A DNA stretch of 8,691 bases from Candidatus Faecalibacterium faecipullorum (GCA_019118985.1 DWXX01000187.1:1-8691); one strand, 5' to 3'; numbered from the stretch's first letter, positions 1-7,116 are shown. A program made the numbers and translations. The notes: a model not told the origin generated them from the letters alone.

Positions 1-2090
1 GCTGCGACTGCGACCGCTATATGGAGATCTGGAACCTGGTGTTCAGCCAGTTCGACTCGGACGGCAAGGGCCACTACGAGCGGCTGCCCCGCCCCAACAT
101 CGACACCGGCATGGGCCTCGAGCGTCTGGCCTGCGTGATGCAGGGTGTGGGCAACCTCTTCGAGGTGGACACCGTCCAGAGCGTGCTGCACCACGTCGAG
201 CACATCGCCGGCAAGACCTATAAGCAGAACGAAAAGACCGACGTCTCCATCCGGGTCATCACCGACCACATCCGCAGCTGCACCTTCATGGTGTCGGACG
301 GCATCCTGCCCTCCAACGAGGGCCGCGGCTATGTGCTGCGCCGCCTGCTGCGCCGCGCCGCCCGCCACGGCCGGCTGCTGGGCATCCAGGGGCCCTTCCT
401 GGTCGATTTGGTCGAGACGGTCATCCAGTCCAGCGAGAGCGCCTACCCCGAGCTGCGCGAGCACGCCGCCTACATCAAGAAGGTGGTGGGCACCGAGGAG
501 GCCAACTTCGCCCGGACCATCGACGCCGGCATGAACATCCTGAACACCATCATCGACGGGATGGAGAAGGCCCATCAGCACATCCTGAGCGGCCTGGACG
601 TCTTTAAGCTGAACGACACCTTCGGCTTCCCCCTCGACCTGACGCGGGAGATCGCCGCCGAGCAGGGCCTGGAGGTGGACGAAGAGGGCTTCCACGCCGA
701 GATGACCAAGCAGAAAGAGCGCGCCCGCGCCGAGCGCCTCAAGAAGAACATCTCGGGCTGGAGCGCCGACCTGTTCGGCGCGCTGGACGCCGCCCCCACT
801 GTCTTTACCGGCTACGACACCCTGGAGGACACCGGCGTGGTGGTGGCCCTGTCGGACGAGGAGACCCTGACCGACGCCATCGCCACCGACGACCAGGCCA
901 AGGAGGGCGTCCTGGTGGTGCTGGACAAGACCCCCTTCTACGCCGAGATGGGCGGCCAGACCGCCGACCACGGCACCCTGACCGGCGCTGACTGCGCCCT
1001 GCGTGTGCTGGACGTCAAAAAGACCCCCAAGGGCTACTTCGTCCACACCTGCGTGCTGGAGAGCGGCTACGTCCGGGTGGGCGACACCCTCACCGCCCGG
1101 GTGGACAAGGAATACCGCGGCGCCATCGCCCGCAACCACACCGCTACCCATCTGCTGCAGGCCGCTCTGCGCGAGGTGCTGGGCGACCACGTCCATCAGG
1201 CGGGCTCTTACCAGGACGCCCACGTCACCCACTTTGACTTCACCCACTTCAGCGCCGTCACCCCCGAGGAGCTGGCCCGGGTGGAGCAGATCGTCAACGA
1301 CAAGATCTTTGACGCGCTGGACGTCACCGTTCAGAGCGTCCCCCTCGAAGAGGCCAAGAAGATGGGCGCCATGGCCCTCTTTGGCGAAAAGTACGGCGAG
1401 ATCGTCCGTGTGGTGGACGTCTGCGGCTGGTCGACCGAGTTCTGCGGCGGCACCCACGTCAAGAACACCGCCCAGATCGGCTGCTTCAAGATCGTCAGCG
1501 AGTCGTCGGTGGCGGCCGGCATCCGCCGCATCGAGGCGGTCACCGGCAAGAACCTGCTGCTGCGGGCCAACGCCAACGAGATGGCCCTGCGGGCCACCGC
1601 CGCCGCCCTCAAGGCCAACAACGTGGCCGACCTTGCCGCCCGCGCCGAGGCCGTCATGGCCGAGAACAAGGCCCTGGCCAAAGAGCTGGACACCGTCAAG
1701 GCCGAGGTGGCCGCCGCCAAGATCGAGAGCCTCTTTGAAGGGGCGCAGGAAGTGAATGGCGTGCGGGTGATCACCGCCTACTTCTCGGGCACCGCCTCCG
1801 ACACCCTGCGCGCCATGTGCGACACCCTGCGCGACAAGGCGGTCAAGCCGGTGCTGGCTGTCCTGGTGGGCAGCGACGGCGGCAAGACCACCATGGCCGT
1901 CTCGGTCAACAAGCTCGCGCAGGCCAAGGGCCTCAAGGCGGGCAACCTGGTCAAGGAGCTGTCCGCCATCGCCGGGGGCAAGGGCGGCGGCAAGCCCGAC
2001 TTCGCCATGGCCGGCCTGAAGGACCCCAACAAGATCGACGAGGCCCTGCACGCCGCCGCCGAGGTGGCCGCCCGCCAGATGAACGGCTGA
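1..2090 (+). CDS. alaS: Alanyl-tRNA synthetase, C-terminal 695 residues (5' end outside window)
   Basis: Class II aminoacyl-tRNA synthetase that attaches alanine to tRNA-Ala in the cytoplasm and hydrolyses mischarged Ser/Gly-tRNA-Ala. The frame is already open at base 3 (CDCDRYMEIWNLVF, like DRYxEIWNxVF of the family), so the Met at base 21 is internal; roughly 200 N-terminal residues holding class II motifs 1 and 2 are missing. Visible, numbering from base 3: motif 3 IDTGMGLERL (about 33-42, bases 99-128); the tRNA-recognition helices with DHIRSCTF and GYVLRRLLRRAARHG; the editing domain with zinc ligands in HTATHLL (379-385) and CGGTH (481-485); a coiled-coil stretch (about 540-575); and the glycine-rich C-Ala domain with GGKGGGKPDF (658-667), ending in TGA. 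All catalytic editing ligands are intact. Codons are strongly biased to GCC, GGC and CTG, as expected of a highly expressed gene. An 81-bp gap precedes hinT. Identification is very secure. Confidence 0.98.
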   Translation, partial: CDCDRYMEIWNLVFSQFDSDGKGHYERLPRPNIDTGMGLERLACVMQGVGNLFEVDTVQSVLHHVEHIAGKTYKQNEKTDVSIRVITDHIRSCTFMVSDGILPSNEGRGYVLRRLLRRAARHGRLLGIQGPFLVDLVETVIQSSESAYPELREHAAYIKKVVGTEEANFARTIDAGMNILNTIIDGMEKAHQHILSGLDVFKLNDTFGFPLDLTREIAAEQGLEVDEEGFHAEMTKQKERARAERLKKNISGWSADLFGALDAAPTVFTGYDTLEDTGVVVALSDEETLTDAIATDDQAKEGVLVVLDKTPFYAEMGGQTADHGTLTGADCALRVLDVKKTPKGYFVHTCVLESGYVRVGDTLTARVDKEYRGAIARNHTATHLLQAALREVLGDHVHQAGSYQDAHVTHFDFTHFSAVTPEELARVEQIVNDKIFDALDVTVQSVPLEEAKKMGAMALFGEKYGEIVRVVDVCGWSTEFCGGTHVKNTAQIGCFKIVSESSVAAGIRRIEAVTGKNLLLRANANEMALRATAAALKANNVADLAARAEAVMAENKALAKELDTVKAEVAAAKIESLFEGAQEVNGVRVITAYFSGTASDTLRAMCDTLRDKAVKPVLAVLVGSDGGKTTMAVSVNKLAQAKGLKAGNLVKELSAIAGGKGGGKPDFAMAGLKDPNKIDEALHAAAEVAARQMNG

Positions 2091-2155
2091 GCTTTGTCCC
2101 CAAGGCACGACGCGCCCCCGCGGGCGCTGCACCCACCCCACACACCATCTTATGG

Positions 2156-2162
2156 AAAGGAG
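2156..2162 (+). promoter_or_regulatory. Shine-Dalgarno site setting the hinT start
   Basis: AAAGGAG lies 9 bases before the ATG at 2172. It decides the start: an in-frame TTG at 2094 would add 26 residues of low-complexity sequence with no family resemblance and no ribosome site. Confidence 0.85.
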
Positions 2163-2171
2163 CTGCCCACT

Positions 2172-2513
2172 ATGGAAGACTGCCTGTTCTGCAAGATCGC
2201 CGCAGGCCAGATCCCCTCGAACAAACTGTATGAGGACGACCAGATCCTGGCGTTCTACGACATCGACCCCCAGGCGCCGGTACACTTTCTGGTCATCCCG
2301 AAAAAGCACATCCCCTCGGCTGCCGCCCTCACCGAGGCGGACGGGGCCCTGCTGGGCCACATCTTCGCCACCATCGCAAAGCTCTGCGCCGAGCTGGGCT
2401 GCGAGGGGGGCTGGCGGGTCGTCTCCAACGTGGGGGCGGACGCGGGGCAGAGCGTGCCCCACCTGCACTTCCATGTGATGGCAAAGCGCCCGATGGGCTG
2501 GCCTGCGGGCTGA
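2172..2513 (+). CDS. hinT: HIT-family nucleotide phosphoramidase/hydrolase, HinT type (113 aa)
   Basis: Histidine-triad protein of the Hint branch, a small cytoplasmic dimer. Known family members hydrolyse adenosine 5'-phosphoramidates and aminoacyl-AMP to AMP. The protein opens with CLFCKI (residues 4-9), the usual N-terminal Cys pair, then carries the family core (NKLYEDDQILAFYDIDPQAP, HFLVIPKKHI) and the catalytic triad motif HLHFHVM (97-103, bases 2460-2480). The end, RPMGWPAG, corresponds to the RPLGWPPG end of canonical HinT; the GG that usually precedes it is AK here. Length fits the family (about 110-120). The start is set by the AAAGGAG site 9 bases upstream. It lies 81 bp after alaS and 28 bp before a phosphoribosyltransferase gene, suggesting cotranscription. 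Placement beside a synthetase gene fits the known activity on aminoacyl-adenylates, but a specific link to AlaRS is inference. Confidence 0.95.
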   Translation: MEDCLFCKIAAGQIPSNKLYEDDQILAFYDIDPQAPVHFLVIPKKHIPSAAALTEADGALLGHIFATIAKLCAELGCEGGWRVVSNVGADAGQSVPHLHFHVMAKRPMGWPAG

Positions 2514-2541
2514 GCGCCGGGCGAAAAGGAGGAATCATACC

Positions 2542-3081
2542 ATGGCTGAGACCTATACGCTGCACGTCGCGGGGCTGACCCGCGAGCTGACCATCTGCAA
2601 GGTGAACGACCACATGGACATCGCGGCCTTCATCATGCTGGGCGACACCGAGCTGACGGTGGCCGCAGCGGCCGCCCTGCTCAAGAAGTGCCCCGCGTTT
2701 GACATCCTGCTCACCGCCGAGGCCAAGGGCATCCCCCTGGCCCATGAGATGAGCCGGCAGAGCGGCAAGCCCTACGTCTGCGCCCGCAAGAGCACCAAGC
2801 TCTACATGAAGGACCCGGTCATCGTCGAGGATCAGTCCATCACCACCGAGGGCAAGCAGAAGCTGGTCATCGACCGCAAGGAGCTGGACGAGATGAGCGG
2901 CAAGCGGGTCCTGGTGGTGGACGACGTCATCTCGACCGGCGGCTCCCTCAAGGCGCTGGACGCCCTGGCCGAGCAGACCCGCTGTGAGATCGTGGGCCAG
3001 GCGGCCGTCCTGGCCGAGGGCGACGCAGCCAAGCGGGAGGACATCATCTTCCTCGAGCCGCTGCCCCTGTTCTTCCACTGA
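2542..3081 (+). CDS. Type I phosphoribosyltransferase, adenine phosphoribosyltransferase-like (179 aa)
   Basis: Predicted cytoplasmic PRPP-dependent transferase, probably making a purine nucleotide (AMP from adenine) in salvage. The PRPP-binding signature VLVVDDVISTGGSL is at residues 123-136 with the two acidic residues intact. Upstream, DILLTAEAKGIPLAHE (54-69) and YVCARKSTKLYM (78-89) sit where APRT proteins have the EARGF and RKPGKLP segments, which is why APRT is the best guess. The N-terminal hood region, TYTLHVAGLTRELTICKVND, is unlike Bacillus Apt, so the base specificity is not proven; xanthine or another purine is possible. A strong AAAAGGAGG site at 2524-2532, 9 bases before the ATG, fixes the start. 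It follows hinT by 28 bp. Its TGA stop (3079-3081) forms TGATG with an ATG at 3081, normally a sign of translational coupling to the next gene, but that ATG is out of frame with comEC. Confidence 0.85.
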   Translation: MAETYTLHVAGLTRELTICKVNDHMDIAAFIMLGDTELTVAAAAALLKKCPAFDILLTAEAKGIPLAHEMSRQSGKPYVCARKSTKLYMKDPVIVEDQSITTEGKQKLVIDRKELDEMSGKRVLVVDDVISTGGSLKALDALAEQTRCEIVGQAAVLAEGDAAKREDIIFLEPLPLFFH

Positions 3082-3166
3082 TGGGGTCAGGCGGCCGGTC
3101 TGTGCGCTGTTCATAGGGTCGCTGTGCGCACAGTTGACAGCTGCTTTTGAGCCGCAGGTGGTCTGG
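3081..3166 (+). other. Probable true N-terminal coding region of comEC, entered out of frame
   Basis: Between the phosphoribosyltransferase stop and the first in-frame ATG of comEC (3167), the comEC frame encodes VRRPVCALFIGSLCAQ, an arginine-rich start followed by a hydrophobic segment. This is what ComEC proteins normally begin with. There is no ATG, GTG or TTG at its head. The ATG at 3081, overlapping the upstream stop, is in the wrong frame and reaches TAG after 11 codons. One additional G in the G-run at 3083-3086, or a -1 ribosomal slip there, would give a protein starting MGVRRPVCALF. The in-frame TTG at 3134 and GTG at 3158 have no convincing ribosome site. Confidence 0.5.
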
Positions 3167-5332
3167 ATGCCGCTTGCGGCTCTTTTTGCAGCGTTCTGCC
3201 TGCTGGTGCTGGCCTTCGGGGGCAGCAGCCGGGGCTATGGGCTCTGGCTGCTGGCCGGCGCAGCGCTGGGGGCCTGCTTTGTCCTGCGCAGCGCAGGCAG
3301 GATCGAGGCCCTCACCGCGCAGTACGGCGGCCGGACGGTGACCCTGACCGCCTGCGTCGAGGAGGTGCAGCCGGGCTACACCCGCTCCACCGTCCGGGCC
3401 CGGCTGCGGGTGGAGACCGCCGACGGCGCCCCCGCCGCCTTCTGCTGCCAGTGCGACGGGCTGCCCCTGTGCGAAGCGGGGGAGAAGATCGAGGGCGCCT
3501 TCACCCTGGAAGCGCCCGACCCCGCCGACCGCCCCGGCCGCTACGCCGACGAGGTGGTCTTTCTGGCGGGGTACGAGCGGCGCTTTGCCCGGCTGGGGGA
3601 GGGGACGACCTTCCGCGCCCGGTCGGCGCGGTGGCAGTCGGCCCTCAGCGACGCGCTCTGCCAGAACATCGGCGGGGATGCGGCCGGCGCCCTGGCCGCC
3701 ATGATCGTGGGGGACCGCGCCCGCATCAGCTCAGAGCTGAACGGGGCCTACCGCGCGGCGGGGCTGTCCCATGTGCTGGTGGTCAGCGGGATGCACGTCA
3801 CCATCCTATGCGGGGCGCTGTCCCCCAAATTGTGGGACAAGCGCCGCTGGCTGGAATCGGGGCATAAGCTGGCCGGGCATCTGGCCCAAAAACTGCCCGG
3901 CAGGCTGTGGCAGAAGCTCTACCGCCGGCTGGGGCTGACTTTGGTGCTGGACCAGATGGCCCCGCCCCGGCCCGCCGTCGGGGGCGTCCACCCCGGGGCG
4001 GTGTGGGCCCGCCGCGCGCTGGCGCTGTGGCCGGTCTGCCTGGCCGCCCTGCTGGCCGGCATCACCGGGATGACCCCCTCGGTGCTGCGGGCGGGGGCCG
4101 CAGTGGCGATCGGCGCGGCGGGGGTCTGGGTGATGGCCCCGGCCGACTCTCTGACCAGCCTGGCCGCGGCCGGCCTTGTGATGAGCGCGTTCAACGGCTA
4201 CGCCGTCTGCGACATCGGCTTCGAGCTGTCCTTTGCGGCGGTGGCCGGCACGGTGGCAGGGGTGGAGCTGGTCAGCCGCCGGCGTGAAAAGCGCCGCAGA
4301 AAGCAGGAGAACGCCCCGCACCTCCGCCGCAGCCCGGCCCGCCGCGGCTGGGACGCCATCCGGGACGCCGTTTGGGAGAACGGGTGCGTCTCGGTCTGCG
4401 CGTCGGCGGCCACCTTCCCGGTGCTGGTGCTGCGCGGGCTGAGCACGAGCCCCTACGCCCTGCTGTCGGGGGTGGCGGTGCTGTGGATGGTCAACCCGAT
4501 GATGATTCTGGGCATCGCGGCGGCGCTGGCGGGGCTGGTGCCGGCGCTGCGGCCGGTCTATGCCGTCTGCGCCTTTGGCGCCTCGGCGCTGGTCCGCCTG
4601 CTGAACGCCTGGGCCCGGATGGTCGCCGGGTGGCCGGCGGCGCAGCTCGCCTTTGACACCGGCTACGCCGCCGCCGTCAGCCTGGCCCTGATGGCCCTCT
4701 GCCTGCTGGCTTACCGCTGGCGGGTGCGGGCCCGGGTCTTTCTGCCCGCGCTGGCGCTGGCGGCCGCGGTGGGGGTGGGGGCAGGCTTTGCCCTCGGCCG
4801 CGGGGTGGTGCAGGTGGCCCTGGTGGGCGGCGCGCGCACCCCGTCGGTCATCCTGGCGCAGGATGGGCAGGCAGCCGTCCTCTACCGGGGCGGCAGCAGC
4901 GGCCGGGCCGCCGTCGAGCAGTGGCTGGCCCGCCACGGCATGGGGGAGCCCGAGCTGCTGATCGACCTGCGCAGCGACCCCGGGGCCGACCCGCCGGCTG
5001 CCGGGCGGGTGATCACCGCAGCCCGCCTGGGGGACTACAGCACCTGGCGCGGCAGCTGCGGGTCGGTGGAGATCGAAGTGCTCTGCCTGCCCGGCGGCAG
5101 CGCCGCCCGCCTGACGGTGGACCGCTGGCAGCTGGCGGCGGTGAGCGGGACCTTTGAACTGGCGGGGCCGGTGGCGGTGGACTGGCTGCTGGCAAGCCCG
5201 GCCGACCCGTCGGCCTTCCGCTGGCAGGGGGTGCTGGCCCTCGGCAGCTACAGCTGGATGGGTGCCCACACCGACGAAACGCCCCCGTCCGGGCTGCTGC
5301 TGCGGCCGGGCGGAGGCGTCAGGACACGATGA
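3167..5332 (+). CDS. comEC: ComEC/Rec2-family DNA uptake channel with degenerate C-terminal domain (721 aa from this ATG)
   Basis: Polytopic membrane protein of the competence machinery that carries single-stranded DNA across the cytoplasmic membrane. From the ATG at 3167: two hydrophobic segments (about 1-45), a soluble OB-fold-like region with a Cys cluster FCCQC (about 60-150), and the Competence domain with GLSHVLVVSGMHV (199-211), GMTPSVLRA and GFELSFAAVAG (351-361), then further membrane segments to about 545. Residues 548-721 are soluble and align in outline with the metallo-beta-lactamase domain of ComEC, but the HxHxDH ligands are absent (RSDPGADP at about 602-609). A charged insertion of about 68 residues follows the SGMHV motif. 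The chosen start is the first in-frame ATG, with a weak AGGTGG 6 bases upstream; coding similarity extends further upstream, so the true N terminus is probably near 3081. Alanine GCG and glycine GGG codons are commoner than in alaS. comEC followed by holA matches the order in Bacillus. Confidence 0.88.
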   Translation: MPLAALFAAFCLLVLAFGGSSRGYGLWLLAGAALGACFVLRSAGRIEALTAQYGGRTVTLTACVEEVQPGYTRSTVRARLRVETADGAPAAFCCQCDGLPLCEAGEKIEGAFTLEAPDPADRPGRYADEVVFLAGYERRFARLGEGTTFRARSARWQSALSDALCQNIGGDAAGALAAMIVGDRARISSELNGAYRAAGLSHVLVVSGMHVTILCGALSPKLWDKRRWLESGHKLAGHLAQKLPGRLWQKLYRRLGLTLVLDQMAPPRPAVGGVHPGAVWARRALALWPVCLAALLAGITGMTPSVLRAGAAVAIGAAGVWVMAPADSLTSLAAAGLVMSAFNGYAVCDIGFELSFAAVAGTVAGVELVSRRREKRRRKQENAPHLRRSPARRGWDAIRDAVWENGCVSVCASAATFPVLVLRGLSTSPYALLSGVAVLWMVNPMMILGIAAALAGLVPALRPVYAVCAFGASALVRLLNAWARMVAGWPAAQLAFDTGYAAAVSLALMALCLLAYRWRVRARVFLPALALAAAVGVGAGFALGRGVVQVALVGGARTPSVILAQDGQAAVLYRGGSSGRAAVEQWLARHGMGEPELLIDLRSDPGADPPAAGRVITAARLGDYSTWRGSCGSVEIEVLCLPGGSAARLTVDRWQLAAVSGTFELAGPVAVDWLLASPADPSAFRWQGVLALGSYSWMGAHTDETPPSGLLLRPGGGVRTR

Positions 5333-5340
5333 TGCGTTGC

Positions 5341-5348
5341 AAAGGAGG
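5341..5348 (+). promoter_or_regulatory. Shine-Dalgarno site setting the holA start
   Basis: AAAGGAGG sits 7 bases before the ATG at 5356, just after the comEC stop. It favours 5356 over the two tandem in-frame ATGs at 5329 and 5332, which overlap the comEC stop and lack a nearby ribosome site. Confidence 0.85.
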
Positions 5349-5355
5349 CGGAGCG

Positions 5356-6420
5356 ATGGCTGCGCAGACCAAATGGGAAGAGCTGGCCCAAAATGGGTGC
5401 GGGGTGTTCTATTTCTATTCCACCGAGCCGTACCTGGTGCGCCGGCAGGTGCGCAGGGCCTGCGCCCTGCTGGCGGCCGGGCAGCAGGAGGACGGGGAGG
5501 AGCCCACCGTCCTGGACGGGCCCGCCCCCGATGTGGAGCAGGTGATGATGGCGGCGGGGACCATCTCCTTTTTCGGGACGCGGCGGGTGGTCTGCCTGCC
5601 CGAGCTCGACCCCGCCGCCTACGGTGAAAAGGACCTGGAAGCCCTGACCGACACCCTGATCAGCCTGGAAAATGCGGTGGCGGTGCTGGGCAGCGTCTTT
5701 GAGGCCGACCGCAGCGGCAAGGCCCGCCCCGGCAAACGGGCGCAGAGGCTGATCGACGCCTGCCGCAAGCTGGGCTGGGCCGAAGAGCTGGCCAAGCCCG
5801 GCCCGGTGCAGCTGCGTCAGATGCTGGCCGACCGCGCCGCCGCGCAGGGGGCCGAGCTGACCGGCCCGGCCGCCGCCGCCCTGCTGGAGCGCTGCGGCGA
5901 GGACCTCTGCCTGCTGGAAAACGAGGTGGACAAGCTGGCCGCCGCCGCGGGCTACCGGACCATCACCCCGGCGCTGGTGGCCGGGATGGGGGTGCTGAAC
6001 CTTGAGGCCGACGTCTTTGAGATGGTGCGGATGGTCACCGCCCGCAACGCGGCCGCCGCCTGCAAAAAGCTGCGGGCCCTGCTGCGGCTCGGGCAGGAGC
6101 CCATCGCCGTCACCGCCGCGCTGATCGGCAGCTACGTCGACCTGTACCGGGTCAAGCTGGGGCAGCAGAAGAAAAAGAGCTACAGCGCCGTCTTCAAGGA
6201 CTTCGGCTACAAGGGCAGCGACTACCGGCTCAAGCGGTCGGCCCAGACGGCGGCGGGCTACACCCTCGAACAGCTGGACGGGTGCCTGCGCATCCTGCTG
6301 GAGCTGGACAGCGCCCTCAAGAGCAGCCCGGCCGACTCCGCAGCGCTGCTGGAAGCCGCCCTGTGCAGCCTTGCCCTTCAGGGCGGGCCGGCGTCCGCCC
6401 GGCGGGAGGTGCGGCGATGA
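5356..6420 (+). CDS. holA: DNA polymerase III delta subunit (354 aa)
   Basis: Clamp-loader subunit that opens the beta sliding clamp during loading onto primed DNA. Length is typical of the family (about 340). The N-terminal part begins with VFYFYSTEPYLVRRQVRRA, the position of the degenerate nucleotide-binding fold; delta proteins lack a working P-loop, and none is seen here. It continues through FFGTRRVVCLPEL to a middle region with CGEDLCLLENEVDKLAA (about 180-196), a well-conserved delta signature, then VFEMVRMVTARN and the C-terminal helical collar domain (about 215-345) with GQEPIAVTAALIGSYVDLYRVK. The start was chosen at the third in-frame ATG because of its strong ribosome site. The gene lies directly behind comEC, as in many Firmicutes. 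Its TGA overlaps the next start in an ATGA, implying translational coupling. Confidence 0.93.
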   Translation: MAAQTKWEELAQNGCGVFYFYSTEPYLVRRQVRRACALLAAGQQEDGEEPTVLDGPAPDVEQVMMAAGTISFFGTRRVVCLPELDPAAYGEKDLEALTDTLISLENAVAVLGSVFEADRSGKARPGKRAQRLIDACRKLGWAEELAKPGPVQLRQMLADRAAAQGAELTGPAAAALLERCGEDLCLLENEVDKLAAAAGYRTITPALVAGMGVLNLEADVFEMVRMVTARNAAAACKKLRALLRLGQEPIAVTAALIGSYVDLYRVKLGQQKKKSYSAVFKDFGYKGSDYRLKRSAQTAAGYTLEQLDGCLRILLELDSALKSSPADSAALLEAALCSLALQGGPASARREVRR

Positions 6421-7043
6421 GCGCCCCCTCCGCGCGGCTGCACACCGGCCGGGTGCTGGTGGTGGAGGGCAAATACGACGCCGCCCGCCTGGCCGGCATC
6501 ACCGACGCGATGATCCTGCCCACCGGGGGCTTTGCCATCTTCTCGGACAAAAAGCGGCAGCGGCTGCTCAAGGAGCTGGCGGTGAAAAACGGCCTGATCC
6601 TGCTGACCGATTCGGACCGGGCGGGCTTTCAGATCCGCACCTACGTCACCAACCTGGTGGGGGCGCAGCATGTGGTGCAGGCTTACGTCCCGGCCATGCC
6701 CGGCAAAGAGCGCCGCAAGGCCGCCCCCGGCAAGGAGGGGCTGCTGGGGGTGGAGGGGGTGCCCGACGAGGTCATCCTGCGGGCGCTGCGGGAAGCCCTC
6801 GGCCCCGAGCTTGACCCCGGCGCCGGGGCCGCCCCCCGCGGCCGCGCGGTGACCTACGGCGATCTGTACGATTGGGGCCTGTCGGGGACGGCGGGGGCCG
6901 CGCAGCGCAAGTACCGGCTGCTGGCTGACCTGGGCCTGCCGCCCCGCCTGTCCAAAAAGGAAATGCTGGAAGTATTCAACCGCCTGTATAGCTTTGAAGA
7001 GCTGGACGCCATGATCGCCGCCCTCGACGCCGGGTGCGGCTAG
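6417..7043 (+). CDS. RNase M5-like TOPRIM protein with DUF4093-type C-terminal region (208 aa)
   Basis: Predicted metal-dependent RNA-cleaving protein of the RNase M5 superfamily. The TOPRIM fold is plain: VLVVEGKYDAARL with catalytic Glu17, a Gly-rich turn PTGGFAIFSDKKRQRLL, and LTDSDRAGFQIR with Asp65 and Asp67. It continues with PGKERRKAAPGKEGLLGVEG (residues 95-114), which resembles the conserved segment before the C-terminal domain, then a region like the RNase M5 C-terminal domain (about 145-205, VTYGDLYDWGL, RLSKKEMLEVFNRLYSFEEL). Canonical RNase M5 trims 5S rRNA and has EGKDD and GVEHA; here these are EGKYD and GVEGV, so this looks like the clostridial paralogue, whose substrate I do not know. 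The ATG overlaps the holA stop by 4 bp and has GGGAGG at 6404-6409, 7 bases upstream. It is the last gene of the cluster. The family is secure, the exact role is not. Confidence 0.85.
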   Translation: MSAPSARLHTGRVLVVEGKYDAARLAGITDAMILPTGGFAIFSDKKRQRLLKELAVKNGLILLTDSDRAGFQIRTYVTNLVGAQHVVQAYVPAMPGKERRKAAPGKEGLLGVEGVPDEVILRALREALGPELDPGAGAAPRGRAVTYGDLYDWGLSGTAGAAQRKYRLLADLGLPPRLSKKEMLEVFNRLYSFEELDAMIAALDAGCG

Positions 7044-7076
7044 CCCGGCGCTGCGCCCGGCGGCCGCGAACGGCCA

Positions 7077-7105
7077 TTGACGAACCGGCCAAAACGCGGT
7101 ATACT
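7077..7105 (+). promoter_or_regulatory. Sigma-70/sigma-A type promoter of tRNA-Pro
   Basis: A -35 box TTGACG (7077-7082, one mismatch to TTGACA) and a -10 box TATACT (7100-7105, one mismatch to TATAAT) are separated by exactly 17 bases. Transcription would start near 7112, giving a leader of only about 5 bases before the mature tRNA at 7117. It is the most AT-rich spot in an otherwise GC-rich neighbourhood. It starts 33 bases after the TOPRIM stop codon. Confidence 0.85.
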
Positions 7106-7116
7106 ATACAGGCCGC

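Noticed and set aside
2112..2127. GCGCCC/GGGCGC hairpin between alaS and hinT
   Set aside because: A 6-bp stem without a following T-run; not credible as a terminator in such GC-rich DNA.
2094..2171. N-terminal extension of hinT from a TTG start
   Set aside because: No Shine-Dalgarno site, and the added residues are His/Pro/Arg-rich and unlike any HIT protein; the ATG at 2172 has AAAGGAG.
2329..3114. Open frame of 261 codons on the - strand opposite hinT and the phosphoribosyltransferase
   Set aside because: Covers two well-supported genes on the other strand; its translation has no recognisable family and ends in Arg/Pro-rich sequence.
3872..3901. GCCGGGC ... GCCCGGC inverted repeat inside comEC
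   Set aside because: A 7-bp GC-only repeat with a 16-base loop inside coding sequence; expected by chance at this GC content.
3806..5269. Long open frame of 487 codons on the - strand opposite comEC
   Set aside because: Shadow of a GC-rich gene: Gln/Arg/Gly/Pro-rich low-complexity translation, no domain, while the + frame has clear ComEC motifs.
7062..7075. GGCCG-CGAA-CGGCC hairpin after the TOPRIM stop codon
   Set aside because: Only 5 bp and followed by ATTGAC, the -35 box, not a T-run; at most a weak transcript-end structure.
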